A stretch of DNA of 59,750 nucleotides, taken from Alphaproteobacteria bacterium. GTDB taxonomy: Bacteria > Pseudomonadota > Alphaproteobacteria > SMXQ01. Below, one piece after another: positions 16,955 through 26,660 of the stretch. Positions within the stretch are counted from its first letter, which is position 1. Every line of letters begins with the position of its first letter. Both the position numbers and the translations under genes were made by a program. Where the stretch lies: positions 1-59,750 of the forward strand of contig SMXQ01000008.1 in the NCBI GenBank assembly GCA_004356985.1, written 5' to 3'. The notes beneath the pieces were generated by a model. It made no database searches and was not told the origin of the DNA. It was given only the letters and a program-made list of their open reading frames with translations.

Positions 16955-17743
16955 ATGCTCGTCGACAGCCATTGCCATCTCGACTTCGACGATTTCAAGG
17001 GCGAATGCGACGATGTCGTCGCCCGCGCCCGGGCGGCCGGCATCACCGGCATGCTCACCATCTGCACCAGGCTTGCCGATGCCGCAAAGATCCGCGCCAT
17101 CGCCGCCGCCCACGACGGAATCTGGTGCTCGGTGGGCGTCCACCCCCACGAGGCCGAGCACGCCGCCGGGGTGACGGCCTTGGATCTCATGGCCCTGGCG
17201 GAGCCCGCCGAGGTCATAGGGATCGGCGAGACCGGGCTCGATTTCTATTACCAGCATTCCCCCCGGGACATTCAGGAGAAAGTCTTCCGCGCCCACATCC
17301 AGGCGGCGCGGGAGACCGGCCTGCCGATCATCGTGCACACCAGGGACGCCGATGCCGATACCGTGCGCATCCTCGCCCAAGAGCAGGCGCGGGGCGCGTT
17401 CGCCGGCGTCATCCACTGCTTCTCCGCCGGCGCCGAGGTCGCCCGCTGCGCGCTGGATCACGGCATGTATATCTCGTTTTCGGGCATCATCACCTTCAAG
17501 AACGCCGATCTCGTGCGCGCCGTGGCGCGCGACGTTCCCATGGAGCGCTTGCTGGTGGAAACCGATGCCCCGTACCTGGCGCCGGTGCCGGTGCGCGGCA
17601 AGCGCTGTGAACCCGCCTTCACCGCCCATACCGCGGCCTACGTGGCCGAGATCAAGGGACTCGGGCTTGACGAGCTGGCCCGCGCCACCACCGATAATTT
17701 CTTCACCCTGTTCCACAAAGCCAACCGGGACGATCTCCCCTGA
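16955..17743 (+). CDS. tatD: TatD family deoxyribonuclease / metal-dependent hydrolase
   Basis: A 262-residue TIM-barrel hydrolase of the TatD family (Mg-dependent DNase; D-tyrosyl or quality-control roles are also reported). The metal-binding opening is MLVDSHCHLDFDDF. Later motifs are GVHPHEAEH, GETGLDFYY, IVHTRDAD and HCFSAG, with LLVETDAPYLAP near the end. The ATG at 16955 (AAGGAAAG upstream) is preferred over the ORF track start at 16853, which would run back into the palindromic repeat. The metallo-beta-lactamase-fold gene follows after 27 bases, the usual pairing in Alphaproteobacteria. Confidence 0.9.
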   Translation: MLVDSHCHLDFDDFKGECDDVVARARAAGITGMLTICTRLADAAKIRAIAAAHDGIWCSVGVHPHEAEHAAGVTALDLMALAEPAEVIGIGETGLDFYYQHSPRDIQEKVFRAHIQAARETGLPIIVHTRDADADTVRILAQEQARGAFAGVIHCFSAGAEVARCALDHGMYISFSGIITFKNADLVRAVARDVPMERLLVETDAPYLAPVPVRGKRCEPAFTAHTAAYVAEIKGLGLDELARATTDNFFTLFHKANRDDLP

Positions 17744-17770
17744 GCCCCCCAAGGACAAAGGCGTGAGAAG

Positions 17771-18553
17771 ATGCGCGTAACCATTCTGGGATCGGGTGCG
17801 GCGGGCGGCGTGCCGATGATCGGCAACCAATGGGGGGCCTGCGACCCCGCCAATCCCAAGAACCGCCGGCGGCGGGCGGCGATTCTGGTGGAAGACGGCG
17901 GGTCCAAGCTGTTGGTGGACACCGGGCCCGACGTCAAGGCACAGCTTCTCGACGCCGGAATCATGGCCCTGGACGGCATCCTCTATACCCACATTCACGC
18001 CGATCACACCCACGGAATCGACGAAATCCGCGCGCTGAATCGCCTGCAACGCTCGGTGATCGACGCTTACGGGACCGAAGCTGACTTAAACCACTTACGT
18101 AATATTTTCGGTTATGCCTTTGATCCACCAGGAGAATACAGTGGAAAACCCTCCTTTTACAAACCCTGCCTCAGGGCCCGCCCCATCACCCACGGCAAGT
18201 CCTTTACCGTCGGGGGGATCGAGGTCCTGCCCTTCGCCCAGGATCACGGCTTCATGATCAGCACCGGCTATCGCTTCGGTTCCATCGCCTATACCACCGA
18301 TGCGGTGGACCTTGACGAGGCGGCCTTCGCCGCGCTATCGGGCGTCGAGATCTGGATCGTCGGCTGCCTGCAGCGTGAACCCCATCCCACCCATGCCCAT
18401 TTCGACCGCGTCATGGAATGGATCGAAAGGGTAGGGCCTACCCGCGCCGTGCTCACCCATCTTTCCGTGCGCATCGATCATCAGGCGCTGGCGGCGGTGT
18501 TGCCGGACCACATCACCGCCGGTTACGACGGTCTGGTCATCGAGAGCCCTTGA
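17771..18553 (+). CDS. MBL-fold metallo-hydrolase (PhnP/PqqB-like)
   Basis: A 260-residue metallo-beta-lactamase-fold protein. It begins MRVTILGSGAAGGVPMIGNQWG, with a segment resembling PhnP and PqqB, and carries the metal motif YTHIHADHTHGIDEIR. Later ligands appear in FAQDHGF, YTTDAV and LTHLSVRIDH. Family members are phosphodiesterases acting on small cyclic or nucleotide phosphates. A patch at about 18064-18172 is AT-rich with rare TTA codons, unlike the rest of the gene. It lies downstream of tatD and likely shares its transcript. Confidence 0.85.
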   Translation: MRVTILGSGAAGGVPMIGNQWGACDPANPKNRRRRAAILVEDGGSKLLVDTGPDVKAQLLDAGIMALDGILYTHIHADHTHGIDEIRALNRLQRSVIDAYGTEADLNHLRNIFGYAFDPPGEYSGKPSFYKPCLRARPITHGKSFTVGGIEVLPFAQDHGFMISTGYRFGSIAYTTDAVDLDEAAFAALSGVEIWIVGCLQREPHPTHAHFDRVMEWIERVGPTRAVLTHLSVRIDHQALAAVLPDHITAGYDGLVIESP

Positions 18554-18702
18554 AATTTCACTTTTTTTCACCCGCGCTTACCCCTGGGGCAGCCAAAGGC
18601 ATTAGGAAGCAGGGTTTTTTTCGATGTTTGAATGGCTTAGATAAATACCCTATATTTTCCATAATATACATTATGCGATAATTAACGATACATTAATTCC
18701 CC

Positions 18703-19257
18703 TCACATCCATTCGAATCTTTCATCCACGAGCCGTCTGCCGCCCCGTCTCCCGGGCAACGGCGTTTCGCCAAACCCGCAAGACCGGCCGCCCATCTTCA
18801 CGAAAAATCCGCGCGACGGAATACCGTGGAGCACCATTGCGTAGAAATCACCCATCCAAACCGCCTGCAAACCGACGGAAAACGCCTCAAACAAGGCCCT
18901 GCCGAGGCCCCGGCCCTGGCACCGTTTCAGCAAATACATGGCATAGAGCTCACCACGGCGACCATAGGCGGCCTCCCGCGCGGCCCCGCCATGGGCGAAC
19001 CCTACGATCTCGCCCGCCTCATCCTCGACCACCAGGAAAACACGGTCCGGCGGCGACTGCGCTAAGGCCGATTGCCACATTTCGGTTCGGTTTTCCGCCG
19101 TTCGCCCATGGAGATAGGTCCGCGCCATGATCCCGCCATAGGTCTCGCGCCAGGAAATCACATGCACCCGGGCGATGGCCTCGGCATCCAGCAGCCGCGC
19201 GGGCCGTATGGAAAAGCCACGGGGGATCAAGGGAACCTGCCTATCTGCAGCGCCCAT
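18703..19257 (-). CDS. GNAT family N-acetyltransferase
   Basis: A 184-residue acyl-CoA-dependent acetyltransferase. The GNAT core is visible as FSIRPARLLDAEAIARVHV at the N-terminus, FLVVEDEAGEIVGFAHGG (strand 4) and ELYAMYLLKRCQGRGLGRALF, the acetyl-CoA pyrophosphate-binding motif A. The first ATG that does not read far into mazG is at 19257; the ORF track frame to 20175 is antisense to mazG and is discarded. The gene sits alone, convergent with the MBL gene and divergent from mazG. The substrate is unknown. Confidence 0.8.
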   Translation of the reverse strand: MGAADRQVPLIPRGFSIRPARLLDAEAIARVHVISWRETYGGIMARTYLHGRTAENRTEMWQSALAQSPPDRVFLVVEDEAGEIVGFAHGGAAREAAYGRRGELYAMYLLKRCQGRGLGRALFEAFSVGLQAVWMGDFYAMVLHGIPSRGFFVKMGGRSCGFGETPLPGRRGGRRLVDERFEWM

Positions 19258-19416
19258 GAACTTAACCCGCCGGCAATGCGGCACCGGGCGCGCGCCCCAT
19301 TGTGCCCCAACCGGGCAACCGCGGCCACAGCCATGGCCTGGAAGGTTCTCTCCACCCGCGCGGCGTTCTACACTTGGCCGGAAACACCCCAACCTTCCGC
19401 CCGAGGCGCGCCATCC

Positions 19417-20247
19417 ATGACCACCGCACCCATAGACAAACTGATCGACGTGATGGCGCGGCTGCGCGACCCCGAGGGCGGCTGCCCCTGGGATATGGAG
19501 CAGGACTTCGAGACCATCGCTCCCTACACCATCGAGGAAGCCTACGAGGTGGCCGACGCCATCGCCTCGGGCGACAAGGCGGTGTTGCTCGGCGAGCTCG
19601 GCGACCTTCTCTTCCAGGTGGTCTTCTACGCCCAGATGTCCCGCGAGGATGGCGGTTTCGATTTCGACGCCATCGCCCGCGCCGCCACTGAGAAAATGAT
19701 CCGCCGCCACCCCCATGTCTTCGGCGGCCAGGCGATCGACGATGCCGATGCCCAGACCCGGGCCTGGGAGGCCCACAAGGCCACCGAGCGCGCCGGCCAA
19801 GACGCCGGCAACGGCGGCCCTCGACGCACCCTGGCCGGGATCGCCCGCGCCCTGCCCGCCCTGGTCCGCGCCCATAAGCTCGCCAAGCGGGCGGCCCGGG
19901 TCGGCTTCGACTGGCCGACCACGGCCGCCGTCATCGCCAAGATCGAGGAGGAGCTTTGTGAGGCCAAGCAGGAAATCGCCGCCGGGGCGCCCGCGGCGCG
20001 GGTCAAGGACGAAATCGGCGATCTCCTGTTCGCCGTCGCCAACCTCGCCCGCAAGCTCGATATCGATCCCGAAGCGGCGCTGCGCGGCACCAACGACAAG
20101 TTCACCCGCCGCTTCGCCCATGTGGAGGACCGGCTCGCCCAACGCGGAACCACGCCCGAGGCCGCCGACCTCCATGAGATGGACGCGCTGTGGAACGAGG
20201 CCAAGGCCGCGGAGGGTAAGGCCGCATCACCGTCTTCAAAGGGATGA
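19417..20247 (+). CDS. mazG: nucleoside triphosphate pyrophosphohydrolase MazG
   Basis: A 276-residue house-cleaning enzyme that hydrolyses NTPs and dNTPs to monophosphates. It contains two MazG domains. The first has GGCPWDMEQDFETIAPYTIEEAYEVADAI and GELGDLLFQVVFYA; the second has KIEEELCEAKQEIA and DEIGDLLFAVANLARKL. The EExxE..ExxD metal motifs are recognisable in both. A conserved RRHPHVFG follows the first domain. The ATG at 19417 gives the standard N-terminus; the earlier start at 19072 overlaps the GNAT gene on the other strand. In relatives mazG lies beside hflX; here an oxidoreductase and the groE operon separate them. Confidence 0.92.
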   Translation: MTTAPIDKLIDVMARLRDPEGGCPWDMEQDFETIAPYTIEEAYEVADAIASGDKAVLLGELGDLLFQVVFYAQMSREDGGFDFDAIARAATEKMIRRHPHVFGGQAIDDADAQTRAWEAHKATERAGQDAGNGGPRRTLAGIARALPALVRAHKLAKRAARVGFDWPTTAAVIAKIEEELCEAKQEIAAGAPAARVKDEIGDLLFAVANLARKLDIDPEAALRGTNDKFTRRFAHVEDRLAQRGTTPEAADLHEMDALWNEAKAAEGKAASPSSKG

Positions 20248-20271
20248 GCCGCTCCCCTGCCCTCGCCGGAC

Positions 20272-21165
20272 TTATTCCCCGCCATCGGGGTTTGCCAACA
20301 GGTCGATCAGGGACGAGGTGTCCCAGCGCCCGCCGCCGCGTTGGTGGATGCGCCCATAGAAGCCATCGACGATTTCCGTGACCGGAAGCGCCGCGCCGTT
20401 GGCATCGGCCTCGTCGCGGCAGATGCCGAGATCCTTGCGCATCCAGTCCACCGCGAAGCCGAAGTCGAAATCACCGCGGATCATGGTCTTGGCGCGGTTC
20501 TCCATCTGCCACGATTGGGCGGCGCCCTGGGCGATCACGTCGATGACCTTGTCCATGTCGAGCCCCGCCCGGGCGCCGAAATTAAGCGCCTCGGACAGGC
20601 CCTGCACGAGGCCGGCGATGCAGATCTGGTTGACCATCTTGGTGAGCTGGCCGGCCCCCGCCGGGCCCATCAGGGTCACCGCCTTGGCATAGGCCTTCAT
20701 CACCGGCTCGGCGCTGGCGAAGACCGCCGCCTCGCCCCCCACCATGATGGTGAGCCGGGCCCCTTCCGCCCCCGCCTGGCCGCCGGACACCGGCGCGTCC
20801 AGGAAGCCGATCCCCCGCCCCTTGGCCGCCGCCGCGAGCTCGCGGGCCAGTGTCGCCGAGGCCGTGGTGTGATCGACGAACACCGCCCCCGCCGCCATGG
20901 CGGCGAAGGCCCCGTCTTGGCCCAGGGCGACCTGGCGCACGTCGTCGTCGTCGCCGACGCAGGCGAAAACCACATCGGCGCCCTTGGCCGCCGCCGCCGG
21001 GCTCATGGCCTTGGCCCCGCCATGGGCGGCGACCCAGGAATCGGCCTTTGCCGTGGTTCGATTGAACACGGTGATCCCATGGCCCGCCGCCGCCAGGTGG
21101 CCCGCCATGGGATCACCCATGACACCGAGGCCGATAAAGGCCAGTTTGTAAGTGCTTGGCGCCAT
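20272..21165 (-). CDS. NAD(P)-dependent oxidoreductase, 3-hydroxyisobutyrate dehydrogenase family
   Basis: A 297-residue beta-hydroxyacid dehydrogenase. The Rossmann motif GLGVMGDPMAGHL is near residue 12. The substrate-binding loop is FLDAPVSGGQAGAEGA, and the catalytic Lys sits in AGQLTKMVNQI. The C-terminal helical domain follows with DLGICRDEA. Family members oxidise 3-hydroxyisobutyrate or reduce tartronate semialdehyde or succinate semialdehyde; the sequence alone does not separate these. It converges with mazG (24 bases apart), and the palindromic element lies upstream of its start. Confidence 0.87.
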   Translation of the reverse strand: MAPSTYKLAFIGLGVMGDPMAGHLAAAGHGITVFNRTTAKADSWVAAHGGAKAMSPAAAAKGADVVFACVGDDDDVRQVALGQDGAFAAMAAGAVFVDHTTASATLARELAAAAKGRGIGFLDAPVSGGQAGAEGARLTIMVGGEAAVFASAEPVMKAYAKAVTLMGPAGAGQLTKMVNQICIAGLVQGLSEALNFGARAGLDMDKVIDVIAQGAAQSWQMENRAKTMIRGDFDFGFAVDWMRKDLGICRDEADANGAALPVTEIVDGFYGRIHQRGGGRWDTSSLIDLLANPDGGE

Positions 21166-21246
21166 GTTGTCCTCCGATTGCCTAGAGCATCTCCCGTCCA
21201 GTGTGCCCCATGGGGGCGAAGGGAATCAATTTGTCCGCACTGTGCG

Positions 21247-21513
21247 CTAGAGTACTTCCGGGTTAAATTGACCCATTTGACCGGGATGATTTTTCCCCAA
21301 GGCTAGGCGCGTGTCGCATGGCGATGCGGGGCATCGGCAAAGATACGCAACGACGCCTTGGGGGAAAAGCACCCGGCCTACGGTGGGGCTCATGGGCTTC
21401 CAGGGTGCGTTGCGACCCTCGCCCGATGCGGTGCATCGCGCTTCGAACCGCGCCTACCCTGGAAGCCCATGAGCCCCATCAAATTGATTCAATTTAACCC
21501 GGAAGTACTCTAG
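21247..21513. repeat. 267-bp palindromic element: 25-bp terminal inverted repeats around two related hairpins
   Basis: The left end (21247-21271, beginning CTAGAGTACTTCCGGGTTAA) is the exact reverse complement of the right end (21489-21513). Hairpin 1 spans 21291-21368, with arms TTTTCCCCAAGGC and GCCTTGGGGGAAAA. Hairpin 2 spans 21385-21477 with perfect 22-bp arms starting GGGGCTCATGGGCTTCCAGG. Both hairpins share the tip CGATGC-GG(G/T)-GCATCG. One hairpin aligns with the reverse complement of the other (for example TAGGCGCG and CGCAACG blocks), so the element looks like two inverted copies of one unit. It lies between the oxidoreductase start and the groEL terminator and encodes no protein. 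Confidence 0.8.
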
Positions 21514-21520
21514 GGGGCGC

Positions 21521-21546
21521 AAAGAAAGGGCCGCGAAACGCGGCCC
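21521..21546 (-). terminator. Rho-independent terminator of the groE operon
   Basis: On the minus strand an 8-bp perfect stem GGGCCGCG/CGCGGCCC closes a TTT loop and is followed by TTTCTTT. It lies about 30 bases after the groEL stop codon and fits a factor-independent terminator. Confidence 0.85.
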
Positions 21547-21576
21547 CTTCCCTTACACGTTCGTTTTGGCGGCGGG

Positions 21577-23241
<1,665 letters not shown>

Positions 23242-23271
23242 CTATGTGGGGATGAATACAAAATTCGTGCC

Positions 23272-23559
23272 CTATTCCAGGACACCCATGATGTCGCTTT
23301 CCTTCATGATCAGAAGGTCCTTACCGTCGACCTTGACCTCGGTGCCGGACCACTTTCCGTAAAGGATGCGGTCGCCCTTCTTGACGTCCAGCTTCTGGAT
23401 CTTGCCGTCGTCGCCGCGGATGCCCGGCCCGACGGCGATGACCTTGCCCTCGGACGGCTTTTCCTGGGCGGTGTCGGGGATGATGATGCCGCCCGCGGTT
23501 TTCTCTTCCGCGTCCACCGCTTCGACGATCACGCGGTCATGCAAAGGCCTGATATTCAT
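23272..23559 (-). CDS. groES: co-chaperonin GroES (standard copy)
   Basis: A 95-residue co-chaperonin that caps GroEL. It begins [20 protein letters not shown] and carries the mobile-loop sequence [19 protein letters not shown], followed by [34 protein letters not shown]. The length is the normal 95-97 residues. An ideal AAGGAG ribosome-binding site precedes the ATG. It lies directly before groEL and after a second, longer groES with near-identical first 45 residues, so the pair arose by tandem duplication. This copy is expected to be the housekeeping partner. Confidence 0.96.
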   Translation of the reverse strand: MNIRPLHDRVIVEAVDAEEKTAGGIIIPDTAQEKPSEGKVIAVGPGIRGDDGKIQKLDVKKGDRILYGKWSGTEVKVDGKDLLIMKESDIMGVLE

Positions 23560-23614
23560 TTAACGATTCTCCTTGATGTTCAAACTGTTTAACTTTTTTG
23601 GATCGATTTCCGGC

Positions 23615-23989
23615 TCAGCAGCAATCCATGCCAGGCACGTGGGTGTGGTCCGACGACGCGGCGGCGGCGGCCGCCTTGCCCTTGGTCTGAACCACCGCCT
23701 TGCCGTCCAGAATGCCGAGGATGTCGCCTTCCTGGACGATCAAAAGGTCCTTGCCGTCGACCTTGACCTCGGTGCCGGACCACTTGCCGAATAGGATTCG
23801 GTCGCCCTTCTTGACCGAAAGCTGGTGCCGATTGCCTTCGGTGTCGCGGCTGCCCGGCCCGACGGCGATGACCTTGCCCTCGGACGGCTTTTCCTGGGCC
23901 GTGTCGGGGATGATGATGCCGCCCGCGGTCTTCTGTTCCGCGTCCAGCGCTTCGACGATCACGCGGTCGTGCAAAGGCCTGATGTTCAT
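23615..23989 (-). CDS. second GroES with Ala-rich, His/Cys-ended tail
   Basis: A 124-residue GroES paralogue, the first gene of the operon. The core (1-96) closely matches the downstream copy, including the mobile loop [19 protein letters not shown]. After the normal end (GILDG), 28 extra residues follow: a Lys/Ala-rich linker and then [13 protein letters not shown], with two His and two terminal Cys. The tail could bind metal, as the His/Cys tail of Helicobacter HspA does, but this is inference. AGGGAGAGGG precedes the ATG. Being closest to the promoter, it should be well transcribed under heat-shock control. It could be a specialised co-chaperonin or a duplicate drifting in function. Confidence 0.92.
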   Translation of the reverse strand: MNIRPLHDRVIVEALDAEQKTAGGIIIPDTAQEKPSEGKVIAVGPGSRDTEGNRHQLSVKKGDRILFGKWSGTEVKVDGKDLLIVQEGDILGILDGKAVVQTKGKAAAAAASSDHTHVPGMDCC

Positions 23990-24048
23990 GACCCTCTCCC
24001 TTGAAACGTTATCGATTCAATACCTTAAAGGGGCTTCTCCGAGCGCTG

Positions 24049-24075
24049 TTAGCACTCCCCTCAAGTGAGTGCCAG
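24049..24075 (-). promoter_or_regulatory. CIRCE operator (HrcA-binding) of the groE operon
   Basis: TTAGCACTC and GAGTGCCAG are separated by exactly 9 bases. The CIRCE consensus is TTAGCACTC-N9-GAGTGCTAA; the left arm is perfect and the right arm has two mismatches. The site lies just downstream of the -10 box and overlaps the expected transcription start, the usual position for repression by HrcA. HrcA itself is not in the window. Confidence 0.88.
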
Positions 24076-24076
24076 T

Positions 24077-24105
24077 GATATACGAACTGCCCCCGCCACT
24101 GTCAA
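24077..24105 (-). promoter_or_regulatory. sigma-70-type promoter of the groE operon
   Basis: Minus strand: TTGACA (24105-24100), a 17-base spacer and TATATC (24082-24077). The -35 is perfect and the spacing ideal. The start would fall inside the CIRCE operator, about 80 bases before the first groES ATG. This fits CIRCE/HrcA-controlled groE operons of Alphaproteobacteria. Confidence 0.8.
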
Positions 24106-24178
24106 GCGGGGTCCGCCAAAATAATCGCGCCGGACGCTTATTTTCGTGATTTTTTGGGAATTCGGGCCGCCGGCGCCC

Positions 24179-25561
24179 CTATTGGGCGGCGCGTTGGCCC
24201 CGGGCGTGCTCGGTCACGCCGCCGTAATGGTGGCCGAAGCGCTCGGCATCGGCGGGCCCCAGGCCGACCGAGAGGCGCACGCCCCCGTCGGCCGCCTCGG
24301 TGCGCTCGACGACCTCGCCGTGCTCGTACAGCCAGGCCATGGCGGCGCCGTCGGCCGGCCCGAGAGAGTAGTGATAAACCCGCCGGCCGGCCGCCAGCCG
24401 CCGGTCCATGGCCTGGAGAAGCGCATCGCTCCCCTCGCCGGTCAGGGCCGAGACCGCGGCGAGGTTCGGATTGCGCCCGGCGCGGGCGATGACCGCCTCG
24501 CGTTGGGCGGGTTCGAGCAGGTCGATCTTGTTGAGCGCTTCGATCGGCGCGCCGCTCTCCTCGGTCTCGAGCCCGAGATCGCGGAGCACGTCTTCCACGT
24601 CTTTTTTCTGGGCTTCGCTGTCGGCATGGGCGATGTCGCGGACATGGACGACGAGATCGGCGGAGAGCACCTCTTCCAGGGTCGCGCGGAAGGCGGCGAC
24701 CAGGCCGGTGGGCAGGTCGGAGACGAAACCCACGGTGTCCGACAAGATGATCTTGCGGCCCGACGGCAATTGGACCCCCCGCATGGTGGGGTCCAGGGTG
24801 GCGAACAGGGTGTCGTCGGCCGGCACCTTGGCGTGGGTGAGAAGGTTGAACAGGGTGGATTTCCCGGCATTGGTGTAGCCCACCAAGGCGACCACCGAAA
24901 CCGGCACCCGGCGGCGCGCGGCGCGGTGGAGCCCGCGGGTGCGCGCCACATTTTCGAGATCGGCCTTGATGCGGGCGATGCGGGTGTCGATCTGGCGCCG
25001 GTCGGCCTCGATCTGGGTCTCGCCGGGTCCGCCCAGGAAACCGAAGCCGCCGCGTTGGCGCTCGAGATGGGTCCAGGACCTGACCAGGCGCGAGCGTTGA
25101 TAACTCAGCGCCGCCAGTTCCACCTGGAGGCTGCCCTCCCGGGTGCGGGCGCGGGCGCCGAAAATTTCCAGGATCAGGCCGGTGCGGTCGATCACCTTGC
25201 ACCTCCAGGCAAGCTCCAGGTTGCGCTGCTGGATCGGCGTCAAGGTGCCGTCGACCACCACCACGTCGACCCTGCGATCCTCGAACTCGGCCTTGAGCGC
25301 CTCCACCGCGCCGGTGCCGAACAGGGTGGCGGCGCGGGGACGGGCGACCCGCGGGGCCTGGGCCAGAACCACCTCCAATTGAATGGCCTCGGCCAGGCCG
25401 CAAGCCTCCTCCAGCCGCGCCTGGGCATCCCGCCTGATGGAATTTCGGGTCCGCAAAATCGGCACCACCACGGCCGCGCGCCCCGAAAGGGGACCGCCGG
25501 GATCGTCAGCTCCCGGCGGCGCGCCGTTTGAACGGCGGTTTGGATTCGACTCAGAGGGCAA
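24179..25561 (-). CDS. hflX: GTPase HflX
   Basis: A 460-residue ribosome-associated GTPase (rescue or disassembly of stalled ribosomes). The N-terminal domain contains GTGAVEALKAEFEDRRVDVVVVDG and the linker GGFGFLGGPGETQIEADRR, a family signature. The G domain has G1 GYTNAGKSTLFN, G3 DTVGF and G4 NKIDLL. A C-terminal extension of about 60 residues follows the G domain. The start in this frame is a TTG at 25561, with no in-frame ATG between it and hfq. It lies 26 bases after hfq, the standard hfq-hflX pair. The long plus-strand ORF in this region is an antisense shadow. Confidence 0.92.
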   Translation of the reverse strand: MPSESNPNRRSNGAPPGADDPGGPLSGRAAVVVPILRTRNSIRRDAQARLEEACGLAEAIQLEVVLAQAPRVARPRAATLFGTGAVEALKAEFEDRRVDVVVVDGTLTPIQQRNLELAWRCKVIDRTGLILEIFGARARTREGSLQVELAALSYQRSRLVRSWTHLERQRGGFGFLGGPGETQIEADRRQIDTRIARIKADLENVARTRGLHRAARRRVPVSVVALVGYTNAGKSTLFNLLTHAKVPADDTLFATLDPTMRGVQLPSGRKIILSDTVGFVSDLPTGLVAAFRATLEEVLSADLVVHVRDIAHADSEAQKKDVEDVLRDLGLETEESGAPIEALNKIDLLEPAQREAVIARAGRNPNLAAVSALTGEGSDALLQAMDRRLAAGRRVYHYSLGPADGAAMAWLYEHGEVVERTEAADGGVRLSVGLGPADAERFGHHYGGVTEHARGQRAAQ

Positions 25562-25587
25562 GACGCAGGCTTGGCATCTGCACGGGC

Positions 25588-25869
25588 TCAGGCCTCGACA
25601 TCGGCCCCCGCCTCGGCGGTGTCGGACGCCTGGTCCCCATCGCCCTCCCAGAGCTGGACCGGAGTCGCCGGCATGACCGTGGAAATGGCGTGTTTGTAGA
25701 CCAACTGAGAGTGATTATCGCGGCGCAACAGGACCGAGAAATTGTCGAACCAAGTGACAATGCCCTGGAGTTTTACGCCGTTTACTAGAAAGATCGTGAC
25801 GGGGGTCTTGTTCTTGCGGATGTTGTTGAGAAACACATCCTGAAGATTCTGTGATTTGTCAGCAGCCAT
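25588..25869 (-). CDS. hfq: RNA chaperone Hfq
   Basis: A 93-residue Sm-like protein that forms hexamers and pairs small RNAs with mRNAs. Sm1 is visible as [25 protein letters not shown]; the Sm2 signature is [12 protein letters not shown]. The C-terminal 25 residues are acidic ([14 protein letters not shown]), as in several Alphaproteobacteria. The ATG at 25869 is preceded by GGAAAG. A CATAAT element 20-30 bases upstream may be a -10 box. The gene is followed by hflX. Confidence 0.95.
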   Translation of the reverse strand: MAADKSQNLQDVFLNNIRKNKTPVTIFLVNGVKLQGIVTWFDNFSVLLRRDNHSQLVYKHAISTVMPATPVQLWEGDGDQASDTAEAGADVEA

Positions 25870-25958
25870 TTTATGATTCTTTCCATCAATTATGTTTGTG
25901 GTTTACCTGAATCAACCGGCGCGTGCGAAGACGCCGGAACTGTCATTTTTCCACCCTA

Positions 25959-26660
25959 TTACCGTCCGGATATGGGAGCGAATCGATCCTGCACAAGCTT
26001 TTTCAACCCCTCCATACCCCGCACCCGGCATTGTGCGTCCACAAATTGGACGAGATTATGACGAATAAGTTCCGCTTCGGTGCCGTCGCGGAGAAAAAAG
26101 ACCGGCGTCAAACCCGAATTCAACGCGCATTGGACATCGATGGCGCCATCGCCCACGAACCAGACGTCCGGTCCGGCACCGATGCCGCTGCCGTCCAGCG
26201 CCATTTCGACCGGCGCCGGGTCGGGTTTGTCGGAATTGGCGTCGGTGGCGCCGACGATCTTACCGAAAAAACCGTCCCAGCCGAGCCGCTCCGCCTCTTG
26301 GCGGAGATAGCCGCCCGCCTTATTGCTGACGACCCCGAGATAGAGCCCAAGTCCGGCCAGCCAGGACAATACCTCGGCGCTCCCCGCCAGGGGCTTGAGT
26401 TGGTCGAGATGGACCGCGGCGTAGCGGTCATAGAAGATTTTCCGCGCCTCGGTCCAGCGCGCGCCGAACATTTCTGGGAAACTGTCGCGCAGCGACTTGC
26501 GCACCCGGGACCGGGTTTCCTCGAGGCTCCAGGTGGGGTGGTCCATGGCCGCGAAGGTGGTGTTGAGGGCGTCGTGAATGGCCGGCCAAACGTCCACCAG
26601 GGTGTTGTCCCAATCGAAGATGATCGCCCGCGGCGGCGGCGGCCCGTTGCCGGCCTTCAC
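25959..26660 (-). CDS. HAD family hydrolase (phosphoglycolate-phosphatase-like)
   Basis: A 233-residue haloacid-dehalogenase-fold phosphatase. Motif I is IIFDWDNTLVD (nucleophile Asp and acid/base Asp), motif II is VVSNKAGG, the conserved Lys is in SDKPDPAPV, and motif IV is VWFVGDGAIDVQCA. A helical cap domain lies between motifs I and II. The pattern fits the Gph/PGP-like subfamily, but the substrate is not determinable. Its start overlaps the stop of the aminotransferase gene by four bases (ATGA), so the two are coupled. Confidence 0.88.
   Translation of the reverse strand: MKAGNGPPPPRAIIFDWDNTLVDVWPAIHDALNTTFAAMDHPTWSLEETRSRVRKSLRDSFPEMFGARWTEARKIFYDRYAAVHLDQLKPLAGSAEVLSWLAGLGLYLGVVSNKAGGYLRQEAERLGWDGFFGKIVGATDANSDKPDPAPVEMALDGSGIGAGPDVWFVGDGAIDVQCALNSGLTPVFFLRDGTEAELIRHNLVQFVDAQCRVRGMEGLKKLVQDRFAPISGR

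Noticed and set aside
18682-18696. TTAA-N7-TTAA, a CtrA-like site
   Set aside because: It matches the spacing of CtrA half-sites, but it lies in an AT-rich gap between two convergent genes, where no promoter is expected, so chance is likelier.
24138-25403. 421-residue minus ORF and 461-residue plus ORF over hflX
   Set aside because: Both are out-of-frame shadows of hflX, Arg/Pro- or Gly-rich with no family motif.
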